DNA of 64,000 bases from NCBI GenBank assembly GCA_900538705.1, contig UPZG01000008.1, positions 1-64,000 on the forward strand, given 5' to 3'. Shown in pieces: positions 8,774 to 16,997 of this stretch. Position numbers and translations under genes: made by a program. The notes below the pieces were generated by a model that saw nothing but the letters and a program-made list of their open reading frames with translations, was not told the origin of the DNA and did no database searches. Each line of letters starts with the position of its first letter. The stretch's first letter is position 1. Source of the stretch: an uncultured Porphyromonadaceae bacterium (GTDB lineage Bacteria > Bacteroidota > Bacteroidia > Bacteroidales > Barnesiellaceae_A).

Positions 8774-9982
8774 TTATTGCATGGTGGTAGAGAAATCGAC
8801 AACATGCAAATCCTCGGCACCTGTTATTTCGGTAGAAATCTCACCTATCCATCCGCATTGCTGGTTGACTCCTGTATATACGCGGATAAAGTCTGCTCCG
8901 GGCAAATTTATTTTATGACCCTCAGCATCGACCGCCCATGCTATGTCGAAACTGACCTTCTCTTCGGCATCGTTTGGGTGATTGTCGGCATATCCCCAGT
9001 CGTAGGCATTCAGTACGTAGTATGAGCCCTTGCCGCTCTCGTCGACAGCATTGTCGGCTAACCGGGTACCGGTAAATGTGAGTTGTTCGTCAGCAAGCCA
9101 TTGTGGAAAATACTCTTGACGGTGAAAGCTATTTCGAGCTATGTAACCTGTGTTGTCGTCGTTATCGTCCCAACGGATGTATGATGAATCGGTGATAGCT
9201 GTACCCGTAATGGGTGTGGCCACATGGTCGGCTGACGGACGCAGGTAGGTAATGGTATAGTGGTGCTGCGTCTCGGGTTTATAGTATTCGCTACCGGCCA
9301 ATTCGTACCATTCGTCATCGGGAATACCGTTCCCGTTACTGTCGAACGATATCATGACAATGCCCGGTTCGGCACTACCGCCGGCTTGTAGACCAGAGCC
9401 TCCGTAGAAAGCGTTACCAAGTATCTTGAAGTCTTTCTGACCTGGAACATTTACGACCGTGTGGTCAAATCCGAAAGTAACATATCCGCCATATCCTCCC
9501 AGCGAGATAGCTCGGTTATTGGTGCCTGCGATATACTCTTCGGCTTTTTGTCGCATTTTTTCCTCTGTATCTCCATCCTGATATTGGGGCAATTGGTTTA
9601 CGAATTGTCCCGGAGCCGGGCGGTATTCGTATACCGTAGCAATATAACGGCTGTATGCAACCTCTTCTTCCCAAACGGTGATGTTGACGTGGTGTTCTAT
9701 GGGATTGGTAGGGTCTATGATTTGTAGTTTCAGGTGATATTGTCCTGTATAGGCGCTGATAAAGGTATAGTCTCTCTCTGTAGATACTAACGAGTCTACC
9801 CCCTGTTGGTCTTGCATATACCATTCGTAACGTTCGCCAGGAAATTCGGGATGCAGTGTGAGAGCTTTCATCCGCTCTATGGCATAAGCATCATCGATGC
9901 CTAAACTTACCATAGGAATCTCATCTTGGCAAGAGGTTAGCAGGCCAAGCAGTCCACATAAAAGTATAAGTGCTTTTTTCAT
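8774..9982 (-). CDS. Surface lipoprotein of the B12 uptake operon
   Basis: A 402-residue exported lipoprotein: signal MKKALILLCGLLGLLTSC with lipobox cysteine C18. A PKD-like beta domain follows (YEWYMQDQQG ... YHLKLQIID). The large C-terminal domain contains FDSNGNGIPDDEWYELAGS, an acidic loop that looks suited to calcium. Such proteins commonly neighbour YncE-like propellers and TonB receptors in Bacteroidetes. It lies 3 bases after the BtuG-like gene, so it is the third gene of the riboswitch-controlled operon. It could be an accessory corrinoid-binding protein, comparable in role to BtuH, but I see no sequence proof. Confidence 0.75.
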   Translation of the reverse strand: MKKALILLCGLLGLLTSCQDEIPMVSLGIDDAYAIERMKALTLHPEFPGERYEWYMQDQQGVDSLVSTERDYTFISAYTGQYHLKLQIIDPTNPIEHHVNITVWEEEVAYSRYIATVYEYRPAPGQFVNQLPQYQDGDTEEKMRQKAEEYIAGTNNRAISLGGYGGYVTFGFDHTVVNVPGQKDFKILGNAFYGGSGLQAGGSAEPGIVMISFDSNGNGIPDDEWYELAGSEYYKPETQHHYTITYLRPSADHVATPITGTAITDSSYIRWDDNDDNTGYIARNSFHRQEYFPQWLADEQLTFTGTRLADNAVDESGKGSYYVLNAYDWGYADNHPNDAEEKVSFDIAWAVDAEGHKINLPGADFIRVYTGVNQQCGWIGEISTEITGAEDLHVVDFSTTMQ

Positions 9983-9985
9983 TTT

Positions 9986-11152
9986 TTATCGGTATAAAAA
10001 AGTCATGTGTGCCGGAATATCGCCGGTACGAATGCTCCATTTTCTCTTCCCTTCGCGGCTGTAACAGTGCAACATACCGCTCGATACATAATTCTTGGCA
10101 TCGGTGATATATATGTCGCCATTTTGCGGATTGACTTGTATGCCGTAGGGCGTTTCTATCTCTTTCTCACTTCCGTCGGTGATGAAATGGTTGGTAAGTA
10201 GTTGTCGTGTGCGTATGTCTATAATGCCATAAGACACGATGTTTTTCCCATCTGTATTGTCCCAGGCTAAACTATAGAAATAGAGAGAGTCGCCTTGGAT
10301 GCACATTTCGGAGCATGGAATGTCTAAGGTATCTGTCACGCTCATCTCATAGGAATCTGTTTTTTGCTTTTCCATGACGAAAAGGCGTGACGGTATTGAG
10401 CTTTGGTTGCCACGCGACGTGACCCACAACTTACCGTATTTATCCTTACGTATGCGGTGCAGATTGATGGCTACAGGTATTTTCTGTACTTGCCGCATGC
10501 TGTTTATTTCTATTACCGATACAGTATTGTCGTAGTTGGGAGCACGGTATCCGCCCGAATTGGCTACATAGATATATTTCCCCAATATTTCCAGTTCGTC
10601 GGGCTGGTAACCTACGGTTGTCTTGGCCGTAATAGTTAGTGTCGCAGTATCTACACGATAGACTGCTCCCGGTTGGGCTTCAGGGTCTATGGCTACAGGC
10701 CCTACGTAAGCCGAAACATAAGCGTTACCGTCGGCAAAACGTATAAAGCGACAATTGGGTATATCAATCTGCCCTATGCGTACCAGCGAATGGGCATCCA
10801 TGACCTCTACCTTGTGTGAGCAGTTGATGACGGCATAGAGCTTGCTGCCGTATATCTGTATGTCGTTGCCTACGTCGCCCAGTTCTTTGATTACGGTAGG
10901 ATTACGTTCGGGATAAAGGTTGCGGGCATAGGTGGCGTTGGCAAAATCGGCAAAGTCGATGGTAGCCTTGTTGCTGCCCATGTTTCCTTCGTTGAGCAGA
11001 TACATGCCTATTGGGTTGCAGTCAGAGGATGCTTCTATGGGCAACCGGTCATATTCGGCTGGCATTATCATTTCGTCCTTGCGGCAGGCTGCGAGCATAC
11101 AAAGTATGACGATAAAAACAGCTGCTGTTATATGTTTGCTGTGTCTTGTCAT
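9986..11152 (-). CDS. btuG: BtuG-like surface beta-propeller lipoprotein
   Basis: A 388-residue lipoprotein; signal and lipobox end at C23 (MLAAC). The rest reads as a YncE/DUF5074-type seven-bladed propeller: repeated blade motifs such as NDIQIYGSKLYAVIN, RFADGNAYVSAYVG and YIYVANSGGY. BtuG proteins sit on top of the BtuB barrel on the Bacteroides cell surface and capture B12 with very high affinity. The assignment rests on the fold plus position: 4 bases after a BtuB-type receptor in an operon led by a cobalamin riboswitch. The individual corrinoid-contact residues cannot be confirmed here. Confidence 0.82.
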   Translation of the reverse strand: MTRHSKHITAAVFIVILCMLAACRKDEMIMPAEYDRLPIEASSDCNPIGMYLLNEGNMGSNKATIDFADFANATYARNLYPERNPTVIKELGDVGNDIQIYGSKLYAVINCSHKVEVMDAHSLVRIGQIDIPNCRFIRFADGNAYVSAYVGPVAIDPEAQPGAVYRVDTATLTITAKTTVGYQPDELEILGKYIYVANSGGYRAPNYDNTVSVIEINSMRQVQKIPVAINLHRIRKDKYGKLWVTSRGNQSSIPSRLFVMEKQKTDSYEMSVTDTLDIPCSEMCIQGDSLYFYSLAWDNTDGKNIVSYGIIDIRTRQLLTNHFITDGSEKEIETPYGIQVNPQNGDIYITDAKNYVSSGMLHCYSREGKRKWSIRTGDIPAHMTFLYR

Positions 11153-11156
11153 AATA

Positions 11157-13151
11157 TCATATCTCTATAGTGAGGCCTATACGGTAATTGCGTTTGGGCA
11201 TGGGGTAGTTGAGTATGACATCGTAGTCTTGGCTCAATAGGTTATTTACCTCGATGGTGGCCTTGAGTCGTATGTTCTTTATCTTGAATGCTTTTACCAG
11301 CGATATATCACTGGTATACCAGGGCTGTGTATAATTATATAATATGTTTTCTTGCTGGTTGTAGCGTTCTCCTACGTAGATAAAGCTGTAATTGAGATTC
11401 CAATCGCGCCATCCCAACATGACGACGGCCGAGCCGCTATGCCATGGTATGTAAGGAATTTGGTCGCGGTAGTAGCTGTCGGCGGGGTTGGTAATATCGA
11501 TAGCTTCCTGATAGGTGTATTGCAGTTTGGTTGTAAGCATTATGTCGTATGGAAAACGGAATACGGCCATGGCTTGTGCATCAATACCGCGAATATCGAC
11601 CATTCCGAGGTTGAGCATTGTCCAACGGAACTGTTGCCCTTTGGGATAAGCCACTATTTTATCTTTTACAAGGTTGTAATATATATCGGCACCTATTCTA
11701 AAGAAAGAGAACAACTTCTCGTTGCGGTCTAAGTCATATACAATACCTACGTTATACTGTGTGGCAAGCTCGGGGCGCAGATAAGCATTGCCCATATCGG
11801 TATAATAGAGGTCGTTAAAGGTAGGCATGCGATAACTTTGTTTGTAGAATGCGCGTAGTATGAGGTCGGCCTTTTTAAAAGGCTTGTAAGAGAGGAAGAC
11901 AGCGGGTGTTACTTTTTGTTTGTCAGGAGTATTTTCCCCTTCGGGCGCTTTCTCGTCGACGAAGGTTGCCAAAACAGAGGCTTGAATCTTGAAGCAATCG
12001 TTTAGAGAGTAAGCTGTGGCTGCCGATAACCAGTGGGTGTGACGAGATGCATCCATGTACTCCGACAGTCCATTCCATTGGTAATCGTAGGCGACAGAGA
12101 CATCCCAATTTCTTAAAATAGTGTATTTGTTAGCCCATGATACATATACCTCGCGTTGTTTGTAAATATTGTCTACGTGTATAAGTTTATCGTCGTTGTT
12201 GACATAACGGGTGTAGTCAAAGGCATATTTCAGGTTGACTTTGGTACTGAGTTTCTGAGTAATGTCATACTCAAACATGCCTTGGGCAAAAGAGTTGCGA
12301 TCCCACAATCTTTCGCCTCGTCGCCACACGTTATTGACGATAGCCCCCGGGATGCCTCGCTCCGATGAATAGTGATATAGGTAGGCTTTCCATTTACCTC
12401 GTGGCAGGTATCCTTGCAATCCTCCTTCAAAACGCACGGCATCGATGTCGCCATTCTCTCTGACAGCCGTTGTGTCGTATGCTACTTCGCCAGAGGGTGT
12501 AACACGACGATAACGGAATTTGTATTTTCCGCTGGCGTTTATCCATTCGGCATTGAAGGTGGCGCTAAGATTTTCGCTTATCTTGTATTCAAACAAGACA
12601 GATGGGTTGATAAGCCCGAAAGAACCAGTCTTTATGCCGGCTTTCAGATGAGCCGTTTCACCCTCGGCAAATTTAGGGCGACGTGTTGTCAGGTATATTG
12701 AACCTGCCGAGCCGAACTCGCGCGCCGATTGGAAGATGTCGCTTCGCTGACCGTTGTATAGCGATATTTCCTCAATATTCTCCAATGAGAATTTGCCGAG
12801 GTCTACCTGTCCGTTTTGTGCATTGCCGAGTTGTATGCCGTTGTAATATACACCCATGTGGTTGCTGCCCATGCTGCGTATATCTATGGTCTTTATACCT
12901 CCTACACCACCATAATCTTTCAGTTGTACGCCCGAAAAGTATCGCAGAGCGTCGGCAACCGAGAGGCTGTTGAGGCTTTCGAGTTCCTTGCCGGTAAGCT
13001 TTTGCGAGGGGATGACTTCGCTGTATCGGTTGGCTGTGACAACTACTTCGTTAAGTTGTTGTATAGAGTCAAGTTGACTTTCTCCTTGTACAGTTGATGT
13101 CGCTGCAAGGAGCAATGCAAGGATTAGGAATAATTTGGCATAAACGTTCAT
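11157..13151 (-). CDS. btuB: TonB-dependent vitamin B12 receptor, BtuB type
   Basis: A 664-residue outer-membrane receptor that imports cobalamin or related corrinoids using TonB energy. A signal peptide of about 23 residues is followed by a TonB box, NEVVVTA (34-40). The plug domain shows LTGKELESLNSLSVADALRY and IDIRSMGSNHMGVYYNGIQL. A 22-strand barrel follows and ends in an aromatic/aliphatic strand (RIGLTIEI). Size and the compact plug, without a carboxypeptidase-like N-terminal domain, fit BtuB rather than SusC. The riboswitch at 13286-13455 and the BtuG-like gene downstream support the ligand. No Shine-Dalgarno sequence precedes ATG 13151. Confidence 0.92.
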   Translation of the reverse strand: MNVYAKLFLILALLLAATSTVQGESQLDSIQQLNEVVVTANRYSEVIPSQKLTGKELESLNSLSVADALRYFSGVQLKDYGGVGGIKTIDIRSMGSNHMGVYYNGIQLGNAQNGQVDLGKFSLENIEEISLYNGQRSDIFQSAREFGSAGSIYLTTRRPKFAEGETAHLKAGIKTGSFGLINPSVLFEYKISENLSATFNAEWINASGKYKFRYRRVTPSGEVAYDTTAVRENGDIDAVRFEGGLQGYLPRGKWKAYLYHYSSERGIPGAIVNNVWRRGERLWDRNSFAQGMFEYDITQKLSTKVNLKYAFDYTRYVNNDDKLIHVDNIYKQREVYVSWANKYTILRNWDVSVAYDYQWNGLSEYMDASRHTHWLSAATAYSLNDCFKIQASVLATFVDEKAPEGENTPDKQKVTPAVFLSYKPFKKADLILRAFYKQSYRMPTFNDLYYTDMGNAYLRPELATQYNVGIVYDLDRNEKLFSFFRIGADIYYNLVKDKIVAYPKGQQFRWTMLNLGMVDIRGIDAQAMAVFRFPYDIMLTTKLQYTYQEAIDITNPADSYYRDQIPYIPWHSGSAVVMLGWRDWNLNYSFIYVGERYNQQENILYNYTQPWYTSDISLVKAFKIKNIRLKATIEVNNLLSQDYDVILNYPMPKRNYRIGLTIEI

Positions 13152-13163
13152 CGCAAGGCTGTT

Positions 13164-13175
13164 TTAGTGGTCCAT
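13164..13175 (-). other. Three-codon mini-ORF in the btuB leader
   Basis: ATG-GAC-CAC-TAA (Met-Asp-His-stop) lies 12 bases upstream of the btuB start on the minus strand. Its ATG is inside GCTATG (13178-13173), which can pair with CATAGC at 13242-13237. It may be chance, or part of the translational switch. Confidence 0.25.
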
Positions 13176-13285
13176 AGCCTCGTGATGCAGCTTGTTGGGA
13201 TGTGCCGGTAAAGGGCAGTCGAAGCAAGTCCGACCCGCTATGTAGGGGCATCCAATAGGCTCTGTCCTCGAAAGCTATTGAAACA

Positions 13286-13455
13286 GTATCGGCAGGTCTT
13301 CTGACTTGTTCCCGTCGTCGTGCGCCTTCCCAAATGTAATTCAGTGGCTTTGCGAGCACGCGACGTAATACGGAACTTACAGCAGCGGGACTGTTCAGGA
13401 TTTGCACCTGATTCCCTTTTAATCCTGTATGGCTATAGCCGCTGGAACCGATGCG
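13286..13455 (-). ncRNA. Cobalamin riboswitch
   Basis: Read on the minus strand, this shows the standard elements in order: P1 strand ATCGG, AAAGGGAATCAGGTGCAAATC, CAGTCCCGCTGCTGTAA, the GCCACTG box, and the 3' AAGTCAGAAGACCTGCC followed by CCGAT, which closes P1. Adenosyl- or other cobalamin binding would switch off btuB-btuG and the third gene. The aptamer ends about 130 bases before btuB. I see no terminator with a U-run between them, so control is more likely translational. Confidence 0.95.
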
Positions 13456-13456
13456 G

Positions 13457-13464
13457 CAAATATA
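13457..13464 (-). promoter_or_regulatory. Putative -7 box of the B12 operon
   Basis: The minus strand reads TATATTTG. Transcription would start about seven bases on, exactly at the 5' edge of the riboswitch, which supports the call. No good -33 element is present. Confidence 0.55.
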
Positions 13465-13704
13465 CGAAGAATAGGCGAAAAGCTCCTGTAAGTGAACGAA
13501 AAATATTTTATGACAGACTTGGCCGTATTTGTTGTTTTGTGAGGAGGAAAAAATTTTTATTTCGGCAAAATTGTTGCTATTGCAACGATATATTTTATAA
13601 CTTGCAACAGATTTTTGTATGGTGCTCTTAGAGAGAAATGAGGAGAGAGAATTATTATAGCGGGAGTGATACCCGTGGGTTATTATATCAAAACAAATAG
13701 CAGT

Positions 13705-14682
13705 ATGGAACAGAAGAAGTATTGGGGTAAAACGTTGGCTTCGTTTTTCCTCGTGTTGTGTACAATGCCTTTGGGGCATGCTTTGATGAAAGTGATGGAG
13801 GCTACTCTCTCTGTGACTGCGTTGCATTATGCAGCGTTTGCCATGGGACTTGTAGGATTGGCAATAGCGATTGCCGGTGTATTTGTAAAAGGCGACACAC
13901 AGCAGACGCTTTGCGGACTCTTTGGCGGCCTCTTGTTTTGGACAGGCTGGGTAGAGTTTCTCTTTGCCTATTATGCCTCGCGTTATGGCGTGCAGTACGA
14001 CCTCGTTGGCTCGGGTGTAGTGTCGTCAGTCTCTGAGTATGTCGATGGTATTGCCGTAAGTCATAGTATGACTATCAACGGAGTGAATATTGTTGATATG
14101 ACGACTGCTCAAATCAAGGAACTTACCGGTTCGCGTCCCGAGTACCTCATTATGCCGGCCACCTTCGGCATGTGGATGATGTTCATGATTATCTATTTGT
14201 TTAACACTCGTACAGGATGCCATGCCTACAATTGGTTGCAGAAGGTATTTTTCGGTAAGCGGCGCGAAGAGATTATACCGCATTCCATGTCGCATCATAC
14301 AGCCATCACAACATTCCTTGAACTGAATATGATGTTGTGGACGCTCTATCTTGCCTTGATGTTCCTTTACGACCCTGTCTTCTTGGGCGACAAACATCCT
14401 GTTACCCTTATTGTCGCCATAGGGTGCCTGGTGGGCTCTGTCTTTATGTTCCGCTATGAATTGAAGTTGGGGGCGTGGGGCGCCAATATACGCATGGCTA
14501 TCTCTACGGTGGTTATATTCTGGACTTTTATCGAGGTCTTTTCACGCAACCGCATCCTCACCGAGTTTTGGGTAGACCCCATGAATCACAAGGTAGAGAT
14601 GATAACCATACTGGCCTGTTTCATTGCCCTTGTAGTCTTTCTTGTTGTCAAGGTGATGCGTTCGCGCAAGCATGTTGCGTAA
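13705..14682 (+). CDS. Polytopic membrane protein of unknown function
   Basis: A 325-residue integral membrane protein from ATG 13705 (MEQKKYWGKTL). An in-frame ATG 39 bases earlier would add a polar, unlikely N-terminus. About seven or eight hydrophobic helices are visible. Two helix pairs flank a soluble loop with YGVQYDL ... TGSRPEYLIMP, and another loop carries the histidine-rich SMSHHTAITTF. I do not recognise the family, although it reads like a conserved Bacteroidetes protein. It is divergent from the B12 operon. The 225 bases upstream are AT-rich and hold a TTGCAAC direct repeat (13580-13586 and 13602-13608) of unknown meaning. Confidence 0.8.
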   Translation: MEQKKYWGKTLASFFLVLCTMPLGHALMKVMEATLSVTALHYAAFAMGLVGLAIAIAGVFVKGDTQQTLCGLFGGLLFWTGWVEFLFAYYASRYGVQYDLVGSGVVSSVSEYVDGIAVSHSMTINGVNIVDMTTAQIKELTGSRPEYLIMPATFGMWMMFMIIYLFNTRTGCHAYNWLQKVFFGKRREEIIPHSMSHHTAITTFLELNMMLWTLYLALMFLYDPVFLGDKHPVTLIVAIGCLVGSVFMFRYELKLGAWGANIRMAISTVVIFWTFIEVFSRNRILTEFWVDPMNHKVEMITILACFIALVVFLVVKVMRSRKHVA

Positions 14683-14732
14683 GGCGGCGCAATACCCCCT
14701 GAGGATACATTGGCGGAAGGGTATGAAAACTA

Positions 14733-14766
14733 CAACGCCATAAGTCTTGCGAGACTTATGGCGTTG
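14733..14766. terminator. 15-bp perfect inverted repeat between a membrane-protein gene and tRNA-Arg
   Basis: Arms 14733-14747 and 14752-14766 pair perfectly around the four-base loop TGCG. It lies two bases beyond the 3' end of tRNA-Arg and 51 bases after the convergent membrane-protein gene. On the minus strand it is followed by TAGTTTTC, so it most likely terminates the tRNA transcript. Confidence 0.7.
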
Positions 14767-14768
14767 AG

Positions 14769-14842
14769 TGATCGAGGCGGGACTCGAACCCGCAACCCAC
14801 AGCTTAGAAGGCTGTTGCTCTATCCAGTTGAGCTACTCGACC
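14769..14842 (-). tRNA. tRNA-Arg(UCU)
   Basis: The minus strand folds as a standard cloverleaf: acceptor GGTCGAG with CTCGATC, D arm GCTC/GAGC, anticodon stem ACAGC/GCTGT with loop CTTCTAA (anticodon TCT), and T arm GCGGG-TTCGAGT-CCCGC. The discriminator is A, and CCA is not encoded. Length 74 bases. Confidence 0.97.
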
Positions 14843-14984
14843 GATAAAGCGCTGCAAAGGTAAGGGTTATTTGCCGTTTTTACAATATAATGGCACGTTT
14901 TTTATTTGAAGAGCAGGGTAATGAACATATCTGCGTATTATTTACAAGGGAAGCTCTTTTTATCGTTTATATATATATTGCAAG

Positions 14985-16076
14985 CTATTTTGAAAAGACT
15001 TCTTTTATTTGTTTGCGTAATTTCTTGTTCTTTATTATTTTATATATAGGAGTAGCCCAGAAATTTCTTAATGACATACCACCTGCTTCGGCATTGATAG
15101 TGCTATTGAATATAATATTTCTTGTTTTAATATCAAAGATTACAACATCATAGTATGCTTTTGCTTCGGGCTTGTTTAGCAGCCATGCAATAAAGACCAT
15201 TCCACAACCATTTTCGTGAGGTAGGTCATATTGTTTAATTATATTTTCTATTGATTCTTTTCGAGGAGTTCCATTGCTATTCATTGCGTAGTCCCAATTT
15301 ATATTTTCTATTAATATATCGGTGGGATAAGTGTATATAGCAACCTCTTTTTGGGTAAGTATAGAAAAATCGAATTTTTGAGCTTCTGTTTTGAATATAG
15401 CATTAATTCCTATGAATGCTTTTGAAAATTGTTGTGCAGTTTCTCTTGCTCTATATATCTGAACATGCGAGAAATCTACGCCGTACATTATAATTTCACC
15501 TGTGGGTATATAGGGCGGTTGTTGTATCGAAGGGAGTTGAGACTCTGATTCGGGTTCTGGATTAATCGTTTGTGTTTCGGTGATTGCCAATGTTTCGCTG
15601 GGAGCGTCACTTAGGTTTAGCATTTCGAGCGTTAGTGGTTCTATTATGTCAAAGAGTTCGCCCGATGTAACAATCTTTACTTTTTGTCTTTCAATAGTTG
15701 CGGTTTCTACGTCAACAATTTTAATAGAGAGCATATTTCTACCACCGGTAAGAGTGACGACAGAGAGAACCACTTTGTTAGCGCCTGCTAATTTACCGAT
15801 TTCAGTAGCTTGTTGGTCGTTGACTGCACCGGAATTTGAAAATTGTTGTTCTTCCATGATTTTTTCAAGTAACGACCGTTCCACAATGCTGTATTGTCCG
15901 GTATTAACAATGGTAGAACTTATTATCTCTCTGACGGCAATTTTAGTTCCATCATCAATGGATGTCCCAGAAGATGCAGGATCAAAAACCGCAATGCGTA
16001 ACTTTTCGTCAGATTTTGCCATTACCACGGAGTTGCAAAAAAATAATATAATCCAAAAGAACACAATTTTTTTCAT
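14985..16076 (-). CDS. Exported CsgG-like protein with an unknown C-terminal domain
   Basis: A 363-residue exported protein. Signal peptide about 1-20 (ending VVMAKS) with no lipobox cysteine, unlike true CsgG. Residues about 26-140 match the CsgG/FlgO-type fold: LRIAVFDPASSG, then YSIVERSLLEKIMEEQQFS and IGKLAGANKVVLSVV. A Glu/Pro/Gln-rich linker (about 165-190) leads to a C-terminal domain with IMYGVDFSHVQIYRA and GCGMVFIAWLLNKPEA, a pattern I associate only with uncharacterised Bacteroidetes proteins. It is markedly AT-rich and divergent from two LPP20-like genes, which suggests a shared envelope role. Confidence 0.75.
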   Translation of the reverse strand: MKKIVFFWIILFFCNSVVMAKSDEKLRIAVFDPASSGTSIDDGTKIAVREIISSTIVNTGQYSIVERSLLEKIMEEQQFSNSGAVNDQQATEIGKLAGANKVVLSVVTLTGGRNMLSIKIVDVETATIERQKVKIVTSGELFDIIEPLTLEMLNLSDAPSETLAITETQTINPEPESESQLPSIQQPPYIPTGEIIMYGVDFSHVQIYRARETAQQFSKAFIGINAIFKTEAQKFDFSILTQKEVAIYTYPTDILIENINWDYAMNSNGTPRKESIENIIKQYDLPHENGCGMVFIAWLLNKPEAKAYYDVVIFDIKTRNIIFNSTINAEAGGMSLRNFWATPIYKIIKNKKLRKQIKEVFSK

Positions 16077-16156
16077 GATATAAATAATTAAAATCAGCTT
16101 TTATGTTGTGTAGATATTATGTTATTCAATAATAAAAACGATAAATGAATATGTCG

Positions 16157-16164
16157 CAAATGTA
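16157..16164 (-). promoter_or_regulatory. Putative -7 box for the CsgG-like gene
   Basis: The minus strand reads TACATTTG, 80 bases before the start codon. The whole region 16077-16350 is very AT-rich and otherwise empty. Confidence 0.35.
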
Positions 16165-16350
16165 GTGAAAATTTCCGGTTACTTTTTAAATGTAATAAAA
16201 ATATTAGAGTAGTATGATTTAGTTCAAGTTATAGCTAAAAATTAAATATAAATTTATTTGAATGTCTGCCGATTGTAAGTTGAATATTTTGTATATTCGC
16301 ACATTGAATATTTCTGTAAATATTTATAAGTATAATAAAATAGAGTGAAT

Positions 16351-16983
16351 ATGAAAACATGTTTAAGAGTAGGCTTGATGTGCATACTTGCAATCTTAGT
16401 ATTGTCATGTGGAACTTCGAAAAAAGCAGTTGCTCCGGCAGTGGAATCTTCTAAAACGGTAACCAAAAATCTTGAAGGTGAAAAAGTCAATGTGGAAACA
16501 GTAAAACTTACTGGTATAGAAATGGCCGAATCGCTTAATGAAGATGGTACTGACTTAATAAAAAGACCTTATAAATGGTTCGCAGGAATAGCTACGGCTG
16601 ATAATAAACAAATGGCCATAGAGCTGGCTCAAAGAGAAGCTTATGCAACAATTTCAAGAGTGCTGAGTAATGCGGTAGAAGATAAAGCCGAGAAAGGAGC
16701 TGTTGTTTTGAATGGTAAAGTACAACAATCTGTTACGTCTCATTGGGAACAATTTAGTATTAGTCTTCAGAAAGCATGTGAACCTTTTGGGAATACGACT
16801 ATTGAATATAACCCGCAAACCAAAATGTATACGGCAACAGCCAAGGTGGGTATTAGAGGGGATCGTTTTAACCAATTGCTTAATAGTGCAGGTGATTTCA
16901 AACCATCAGATTTGACAGGAGAAGATTTGGAGGAATTCATCAAGATTAATAAGGAAATTATGGAGGCTGCTCGCGGGAACTGA
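16351..16983 (+). CDS. LPP20-like lipoprotein
   Basis: A 210-residue lipoprotein from ATG 16351; a GTG six bases earlier is in frame but less likely. The signal ends at a lipobox with cysteine (VLSCGTSKK). The core, about 75-185, resembles the LPP20/FlgP type: WFAGIATADNKQMAIELAQR, a repetitive-helix region (AYATISRVLSNAV), and a final strand pair TKMYTATAKVGI. Role unknown; related folds form outer-membrane rings or scaffolds in flagellated bacteria. It is followed after 14 bases by a second LPP20-like gene. A weak -7 box, TATATTCG, lies at 16292-16299. AT-rich like its neighbours. Confidence 0.7.
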   Translation: MKTCLRVGLMCILAILVLSCGTSKKAVAPAVESSKTVTKNLEGEKVNVETVKLTGIEMAESLNEDGTDLIKRPYKWFAGIATADNKQMAIELAQREAYATISRVLSNAVEDKAEKGAVVLNGKVQQSVTSHWEQFSISLQKACEPFGNTTIEYNPQTKMYTATAKVGIRGDRFNQLLNSAGDFKPSDLTGEDLEEFIKINKEIMEAARGN

Positions 16984-16997
16984 TTTATTCCGAGCGT

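Noticed and set aside
11352..11732. 126-codon plus-strand ORF inside btuB
   Set aside because: Antisense to a complete TonB receptor; no domain or promoter.
13069..13827. 252-codon minus-strand ORF across the cobalamin riboswitch
   Set aside because: It covers the riboswitch, the 5' end of btuB out of frame and the start of the divergent gene; it has no coding character.
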